Assembly (NCBI RefSeq): GCF_008180865.1
Contig: NZ_VTEX01000001.1
Span: 1,265,809 to 1,329,808, forward strand
Direction: 5' to 3'
Source of the DNA: Rossellomorea aquimaris
GTDB lineage: Bacteria; Bacillota; Bacilli; Bacillales; Bacillaceae_B
DNA: 64,000 bases
The notes beneath the pieces were generated by a model, which saw only the letters and a program-made list of their open reading frames with translations, ran no database searches and had not been told where the DNA came from. Positions 59,958 through 64,000 of this stretch are shown here, one piece after another. The position numbers were made by a program, and so were the translations under genes. How positions within the stretch are numbered: the stretch's first letter is position 1; every line of letters starts with the position of its first letter.

Positions 59958-60728
59958 TTAAGCGAATTTATTTATCACATCTTTCAGTTTAGATGAGAGA
60001 TGGGGAATATCTGACGTTCTTATTGTCAGTTTGACCATGGATTCGTCCATTTCAAGAGCTTCTGCTAAAAACCCACCTAACCCTCTTGCCCGTCGATCCA
60101 CTTCCATGAGCAAATCCACCTGTTCTTCCGATTGATTCAGGAACATCACTTCAAGTTCATCTAATTTTCGCTGATATGGACCATCAACCGGTACGAATTC
60201 GAATTCCTGTATGAATGGGTAGCGGCCTCTGTAACGGCGTGGTGCCTGCTCGCATTCAACCTTACGAATCCTGAAGCCCAGTTCCTGAACTGATGTGAGC
60301 ACCGCATTCGTCAATTCATTCGGTATGATTTCTATATAATCTTTGTCTTTAGGGTCAACTGCATTTTTAATATCCAAGCCGGTAGCTACCCACACCCTTG
60401 TATTCCCATACGTGATTGGGGTTTCAAATGGCAAGGTAAAAGTAAAAGGAAACTCTTTCTTTTCATTTTCGCCGATGGTAAAAGGATCGGATATTTGCAC
60501 TTTTTGAATGGGTGCATAGTCAGTATACTTTTTGTCATCTGATTCACGAATATATGTAGTAAAGAGAGTTAAATAGATAGAATCGATGTTTTGATCTGCG
60601 CTCCCTCCTGTAATTTCTACTATACCCTTTGCTGTTTCACCTGCTTGATAGCTTGATTTTTCTAATTTTGTATCTACTGTAGCTGCTCCGATTCCAATTG
60701 AAGCAAACACTTTGTTAAAAAAAGACAT
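59958..60728 (-). CDS. spo0M: Sporulation-control protein Spo0M
   Basis: 256 residues of arrestin-like fold. MSFFNKVFASIGIGAATVDTKLEKSSYQAGETAKGIVEITGG and KEFPFTFTLPFETPITYG match the Spo0M family. The C-terminal part (RYPFIQEFEFVPVDGPYQRKLDELEVMF..RRARGLGGFLAEAL) is also conserved. Overproduction affects sporulation in B. subtilis. Lies 18 bp after a Ser/Thr kinase gene, in one operon. Confidence 0.93.
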   Translation of the reverse strand: MSFFNKVFASIGIGAATVDTKLEKSSYQAGETAKGIVEITGGSADQNIDSIYLTLFTTYIRESDDKKYTDYAPIQKVQISDPFTIGENEKKEFPFTFTLPFETPITYGNTRVWVATGLDIKNAVDPKDKDYIEIIPNELTNAVLTSVQELGFRIRKVECEQAPRRYRGRYPFIQEFEFVPVDGPYQRKLDELEVMFLNQSEEQVDLLMEVDRRARGLGGFLAEALEMDESMVKLTIRTSDIPHLSSKLKDVINKFA

Positions 60729-60745
60729 ATGATTTTCCTCCTCGA

Positions 60746-61549
60746 TTATCTTTCTTGTCGTGTATCAATCACTCGGGATAATTCCTCCAGAATCTCCTCA
60801 GCGTCCGTAAACCCGGAATCAATCTGCAGAAGTCTTCTGATCACCATCCTCGTATCATGATGAATGGTAAGTTCTTCTTCCCAGCTTCTTTCCTTTTTCA
60901 TCGTCGGTTCATACGAAGAATACAATAAAAATAACAGAAAATGCCCGATTGCGTAGAAATCACTCTTCTTCGATTTATCCCTCATATAATCCTTATGTTT
61001 CCCTGGGCCAGTTTCTGATGTTGCATTCATTTCACAAGCAAGACCAAAGTCTACTATTTGAAGCGTTCCATGATCAAGTAGAATATTAGGGATCCTTAAG
61101 TCTCGATGAACGTATCCATTTTCATGGATCCATTGAACCAAGATGACCAATTGTACACCTAACTTTAGTGATTCTCCCTCCGAGTATGTTATTCCTTCCT
61201 TGAAAATTAACTCTTCAAATGTTTGACCGTGCATTTTTTCCATTACGAAATAAGGGATCTTCCTATACTCACCTGTTGTATAAACGGATGGAAACCGGGG
61301 ATGAGATAAAGTTTGTAGTGCATTAATTTCATTTTGAACATATTGGACGTGATTAGAAAATAACTTTTTGTAAGGGCGAATTCTTTTTAATATGGCTTCT
61401 TTTCCACTTGAGTGGTCGATGACCGAGTAAGTTGTACCATAGCTTCCTTTTCCAACTAATCTATTGATATGGTAGCCATTGATGTTTTCTCCAGGGTTCC
61501 ACGGCTGCTCAAAGCCATCGATCAGTCTGCGAAAAAGCGTGTGTAGCAT
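60746..61549 (-). CDS. Serine/threonine protein kinase (YbdM-like)
   Basis: 267 residues, a single Hanks-type kinase domain. Gly loop VGKGSYGTTYSV, ATP lysine in AILKRI, catalytic loop VHRDLRIPNILL, DFG in IVDFGLA, and a truncated C-lobe. No transmembrane segment. In B. subtilis YbdM is a similar soluble kinase. ATG 61549 with GAGG upstream. Upstream neighbour is a 54-residue His/Lys-rich peptide and downstream is spo0M. Confidence 0.88.
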   Translation of the reverse strand: MLHTLFRRLIDGFEQPWNPGENINGYHINRLVGKGSYGTTYSVIDHSSGKEAILKRIRPYKKLFSNHVQYVQNEINALQTLSHPRFPSVYTTGEYRKIPYFVMEKMHGQTFEELIFKEGITYSEGESLKLGVQLVILVQWIHENGYVHRDLRIPNILLDHGTLQIVDFGLACEMNATSETGPGKHKDYMRDKSKKSDFYAIGHFLLFLLYSSYEPTMKKERSWEEELTIHHDTRMVIRRLLQIDSGFTDAEEILEELSRVIDTRQER

Positions 61550-61570
61550 AACCCGTTTCCTCTCACTCAA

Positions 61571-61735
61571 TCAACTGCTAAAAAAGCTGGAAAAAAAGCT
61601 TTTACTCTTATGCTTCTTATAATGCTGATGTCCAAAATGTTTATGTTTAGGTGATTTATACTTTTTCCACGCATCACTGGAGCTGTATCGATGATGTTTC
61701 GAACCTAACAGACTTTTGATTATTTTCCTTAACAT
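61571..61735 (-). CDS. Small His/Lys-rich protein, 54 residues
   Basis: Starts MLRKIIKSLLGSKHHRYSSS, then DAWKKYKSPKHKHFGHQHYK and a KKHKSKSFFSSFFSS end. Very basic; seven His in 40 residues. ATG 61735 follows GGGAGG. No family known. First gene of the kinase-spo0M operon, with a sigma-W-like promoter upstream. Confidence 0.7.
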   Translation of the reverse strand: MLRKIIKSLLGSKHHRYSSSDAWKKYKSPKHKHFGHQHYKKHKSKSFFSSFFSS

Positions 61736-61777
61736 AAGCAAACCTCCCAAAATGTTACTTATCCACTTGTATTACTA

Positions 61778-61805
61778 TATACGTTTCATTTAGAAATTAG
61801 TTTCA
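61778..61805 (-). promoter_or_regulatory. Sigma-W-type (ECF) promoter of the small protein-kinase-spo0M operon
   Basis: Minus strand TGAAAC (61800-61805), exactly 16 bp, CGTATA (61778-61783): a full match to the TGAAAC-N16-CGTA consensus. About 43 bp before the ATG of the first gene. Confidence 0.7.
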
Positions 61806-61839
61806 AACATAAAAAAATATCTTGGTGGAGCGTGATCCC

Positions 61840-62931
61840 TTGACCTTTTCACCGTTTCAGAAGTTTTTAAACCTTATTAAGACCGGAAACAATGACCATA
61901 CGCGGCCACTTCTTAAAGAGAAATCTATTTGCGAACTTTATAACATAGCCATCCAAGAGCCTGCTCCGATTGTTAATTTCCCTCAGGATCTTGAACTGTA
62001 CGAACGTATTATGATGAAAGTAAAGGATGCTAATCTCAATAACGTTACAAGAACTGCATGTTACATTGATTTTTTCAAGAAGCACCCTGAAATCCACTGG
62101 TCGTTTCTTGCTCATATGGTATCCAGGAATGCCGGCTATCATATGACTGACCTTCGAAATAATCTGCTTTCACACGTCTTGTCCAAAAAAGGGCAAAATG
62201 CGTTTTTCTCATTCCTCGAGTTGTGTAACGCAGCCATATTTCAAGATGCGTATCCTCAACTATTACTATATGAACAGTGGAAAAGAACGGGGCATGCTTC
62301 TTTTCATCTTCTCAAAAAATTCAACGTTTCCATTTTCATGAAAAGTATATGGAATGATTATCTCACAACGGGTAATGAACAAGTTTTAACCATAGGGCTC
62401 ATCATGAATGAACAGCATATGATTCAAAAGAGAATATTAACGGGTATGAAGAAATCAATTGGAGTGGAAGAATGGCTTTTCCTATTGCAGGATCGATTAG
62501 AATTTGCTTCTATTCTCTTCCCGTATGGAAAACATTCCCCCTTCTCTCTTGCCGGGCTTTCTCTATCCCACTTTGAACAGGTTAATCGCAGAATTCTGTT
62601 TGGCAAGAAGTTATACGGAATTTTATTTCATCGCTCTGTCTTCCCTTCCTCATACTCATATGCGACTCACCATTCCCACAGCGGCTCGAGAGCAGATTAC
62701 TGGCCACACATATATTCCAAAGAAGATAAAAAAACTCGTCTATATAGTCCCACTCTATCTTCTGCTTGGGATAACATGCCTTCTTTCACAATCTCTCCGT
62801 CTGACTGGTTTGCTGACCAGCCGATCGAAGTGATGGCACCTCTAATGACGATGGTGATACCTGATCGCTTTTCTATGACAAAAAAGTGGAAAGGGTTGAC
62901 CTCAATTCTTGTGAATCTAAAGAGGGATTAA
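61840..62931 (+). CDS. yppC: DUF2515 (YppC-like) protein
   Basis: 363 residues from TTG 61840 (GGTGGAG 9 bases upstream; TTG 61822 and GTG 61825 also possible). DUF2515 features: NVTRTACYIDFFKKHPEIHWSFLAHMVSRNAGYHMTDL, FFSFLELCNAAIFQDAYPQLLLYEQWK and YGKHSPFSLAGLSLSHFEQVNRRI. Function unknown in B. subtilis too. Confidence 0.85.
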   Translation: MTFSPFQKFLNLIKTGNNDHTRPLLKEKSICELYNIAIQEPAPIVNFPQDLELYERIMMKVKDANLNNVTRTACYIDFFKKHPEIHWSFLAHMVSRNAGYHMTDLRNNLLSHVLSKKGQNAFFSFLELCNAAIFQDAYPQLLLYEQWKRTGHASFHLLKKFNVSIFMKSIWNDYLTTGNEQVLTIGLIMNEQHMIQKRILTGMKKSIGVEEWLFLLQDRLEFASILFPYGKHSPFSLAGLSLSHFEQVNRRILFGKKLYGILFHRSVFPSSYSYATHHSHSGSRADYWPHIYSKEDKKTRLYSPTLSSAWDNMPSFTISPSDWFADQPIEVMAPLMTMVIPDRFSMTKKWKGLTSILVNLKRD

Positions 62932-62940
62932 CTCAAAATA

Positions 62941-62987
62941 AAGTGCCTTCATGTTTTTCTGTAACCCGAAAAACATGACAGGCACTT
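62941..62987 (-). terminator. Terminator hairpin, better suited to the minus strand
   Basis: AAGTGCCT.CATGTTTTTC..GAAAAACATG.AGGCACTT, with TTTATTTTGAG on the minus strand, 72 bp after the yozD stop; the plus strand has no T-run after it. Confidence 0.65.
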
Positions 62988-63058
62988 AAGAGTTAATCCC
63001 CATTATGTGAAAGGACATTCCTTACGATGTGATTTCCAATTCGATGGTTGAAAAGATT

Positions 63059-63235
63059 CTATACATCTTCTTCCCATTCTTCATCAATGATACATTTGGC
63101 AATCAGATACTCGAATGTGATATCCGCTATTTCTTCAAGCTCATCTTCTGACGGTACATATCCTCTTTGAACGAGTTCTTTCATGAAGAACTCGGCAATT
63201 TCTTCGGTGTCGATAAAGACTTCTATCTCCCGCAT
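63059..63235 (-). CDS. yozD: YozD family protein
   Basis: 58 residues: MREIEVFIDTEEIAEFFMKELVQRGYVPSEDELEEIADITFEYLI matches YozD. Acidic, cytosolic, function unknown. ATG 63235 follows AAGGGGGCGATCAC. Near yodL as in B. subtilis. Confidence 0.82.
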   Translation of the reverse strand: MREIEVFIDTEEIAEFFMKELVQRGYVPSEDELEEIADITFEYLIAKCIIDEEWEEDV

Positions 63236-63358
63236 GTGATCGCCCCCTTTGATTCTCAATTTATGACAGAACTCTTCCAGTTATGCTATGAGAAAAAAGT
63301 TTTCATAAGACTTAAGAGACAAGCATAGACTTTATCATCAAAGATAAGGAGCGATTCG

Positions 63359-63529
63359 ATGTTAAGCACATTTACTCAAAAAACGAAAACGATATTAAAA
63401 GATTTAGAAAATGGTGAGGGAATGATTGTTTCAGGAATGCAGTGGATTCTTCGGGTTGTATTGCTTTCATTTTTAATTATAAGCGTTCCGGTTTTTCTGT
63501 ATATCATGTGGCTTATTCCTTCTCTTTAA
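63359..63529 (+). CDS. Small single-span membrane protein, 56 residues
   Basis: MLSTFTQKTKTILKDLENGE then one membrane helix (QWILRVVLLSFLIISVPVFLYIMWLI). ATG 63359 follows AAGGAGCGATTCG. No family recognised. Its last 17 bp overlap the gene ending at 63513 on the opposite strand. Confidence 0.7.
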   Translation: MLSTFTQKTKTILKDLENGEGMIVSGMQWILRVVLLSFLIISVPVFLYIMWLIPSL

Positions 63530-64000
63530 CAATAGATTGTGAGTTTGTATGAGTTCTCAATTGTTCTAGCACATAGTCCATCTTATTCTTATATTTAGTA
63601 TCTTCAAAGAGAAGATACAGTGCTTTGTAATCATTATAATGATCCAGAAGCTGATCAATCCAACTCGGCTTTGGGTGAGCAGGTGAACGAAGCGATTTTA
63701 TTTTGCCTTCTTTTTTCTGCGGAAATACGAATCCGTATTTCTTAATAAAGGCTTCTGCTTGCTCTTCATCTGCAACTAAGGTGATTTCATCTTCGTCTGC
63801 TTCTAACCACTCTCCATCTGTAATTCTCATTAACTCATAAATGACGTCTTCCCAGGCATCGTCCTTATAACGCCATATTTCTGTCCTGAAGCCAACCACT
63901 TTAAAGAGATCCTCTTCATACCCCTTAACGATAACAAGATCTCCGAATAGAAATTTATATTCAATATCGATCTGTTCCTGTTCAAAAATGTATCCATCAT
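63513..64000 (-). CDS. YodN-like protein, 5' end beyond the window
   Basis: The frame is open on the minus strand from 64000 (first full codon at 63998) to 63513, about 162 residues seen. Reads GDLVIVKGYEEDLFKVVGFRTEIWRYKDDAWEDVIYELMRITDGEWLEA, a small beta-barrel-like N-terminal segment, then charged helices. Its position after yozD suggests yodN, but the identity rests on gene order. The GTG at 63899 is an internal codon, not the start. Confidence 0.7.
   Translation of the reverse strand, partial: DGYIFEQEQIDIEYKFLFGDLVIVKGYEEDLFKVVGFRTEIWRYKDDAWEDVIYELMRITDGEWLEADEDEITLVADEEQAEAFIKKYGFVFPQKKEGKIKSLRSPAHPKPSWIDQLLDHYNDYKALYLLFEDTKYKNKMDYVLEQLRTHTNSQSIVKEKE

Noticed and set aside
1-64000. 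CRISPR arrays, phage, transposases, rRNA
   Set aside because: None seen on either strand: no regularly spaced repeats, no integrase or transposase motifs, no rRNA sequence.

Overview
The window looks like chromosomal DNA of a low-to-moderate GC, spore-forming, pigmented member of the Bacillaceae. The support is: a riboflavin operon with an FMN riboswitch, a trp operon under T-box control, spo0M, yodL with Spo0A boxes, Ku/LigD end joining, AGGAGG-type ribosome sites, and frequent TTG/GTG starts. A carotenoid operon plus a second carotenoid-desaturase-like gene points towards pigmented, often marine or saline Bacillaceae such as Rossellomorea, but the genus is my guess. I see no phage, insertion sequence, CRISPR array, rRNA or intact tRNA.

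Layout. 1-1.9 kb: tail of an unidentified gene, a VOC protein, an LD-carboxypeptidase and a 53-residue lipoprotein. 2-9.1 kb: complete trpEGDCFBA operon behind two tandem UGG-specific T-box leaders. 9.1-13.3 kb: GNAT, carotenoid-desaturase-like oxidoreductase, panF-yhdT. 13.4-15.2 kb: candidate Fur box and an unknown membrane protein. 15.3-18.8 kb: PAP2 phosphatase and divergent ku/ligD. 18.9-23.1 kb: dapF, a small unknown gene, an EAL-HDOD protein, a purine permease. 23.3-27.1 kb: ribDEBAH with its riboswitch. 27.3-33.5 kb: copper-storage-like protein, unknown membrane protein, patatin lipase, a Clp_N-like/GNAT fusion, a YxlEFG-like ABC module, a WYL regulator. 33.7-37.7 kb: DUF4870 gene with a sigma-W-like promoter, uppP-dedA-amidohydrolase, then a GNAT gene behind an unusual structured leader containing a tRNA T-arm mimic. 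37.9-44.9 kb: YflJ, a MurG paralogue, a four-gene carotenoid operon, a divergent MATE exporter. 45-52.2 kb: SDR, CAP protein, rhodanese-like gene with a CsoR/CstR-like operator, MarR-regulated DHA2 exporter, COG0523 GTPase with two small membrane proteins. 52.3-53.05 kb: two inverted copies of a Bacillus-type extragenic repeat. 53.2-64 kb: AlbA_2 protein, LCP protein, ctpB, YitT protein, yodJ-deoD, two tiny basic genes, yodL, a small protein-kinase-spo0M operon with a sigma-W-like promoter, yppC, yozD, a short membrane protein and a yodN-like gene cut by the window edge.

How the parts fit. Two biosynthetic operons (tryptophan, riboflavin) are controlled by RNA. Several genes serve the cell envelope and undecaprenyl cycle (uppP, dedA, MurG paralogue, LCP protein, YodJ, LD-carboxypeptidase, dapF, PAP2). 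The carotenoid operon encodes late tailoring steps (oxidation, glycosylation, acylation), while early steps such as crtM must lie elsewhere. Envelope-stress control is suggested by two near-perfect sigma-W-type promoters. The 3' part follows the B. subtilis yodJ-deoD-yodL-(yodM)-yozD-yodN order, with an insertion carrying the kinase/spo0M operon and yppC. All family assignments come from reading the protein sequences; no database search was run.
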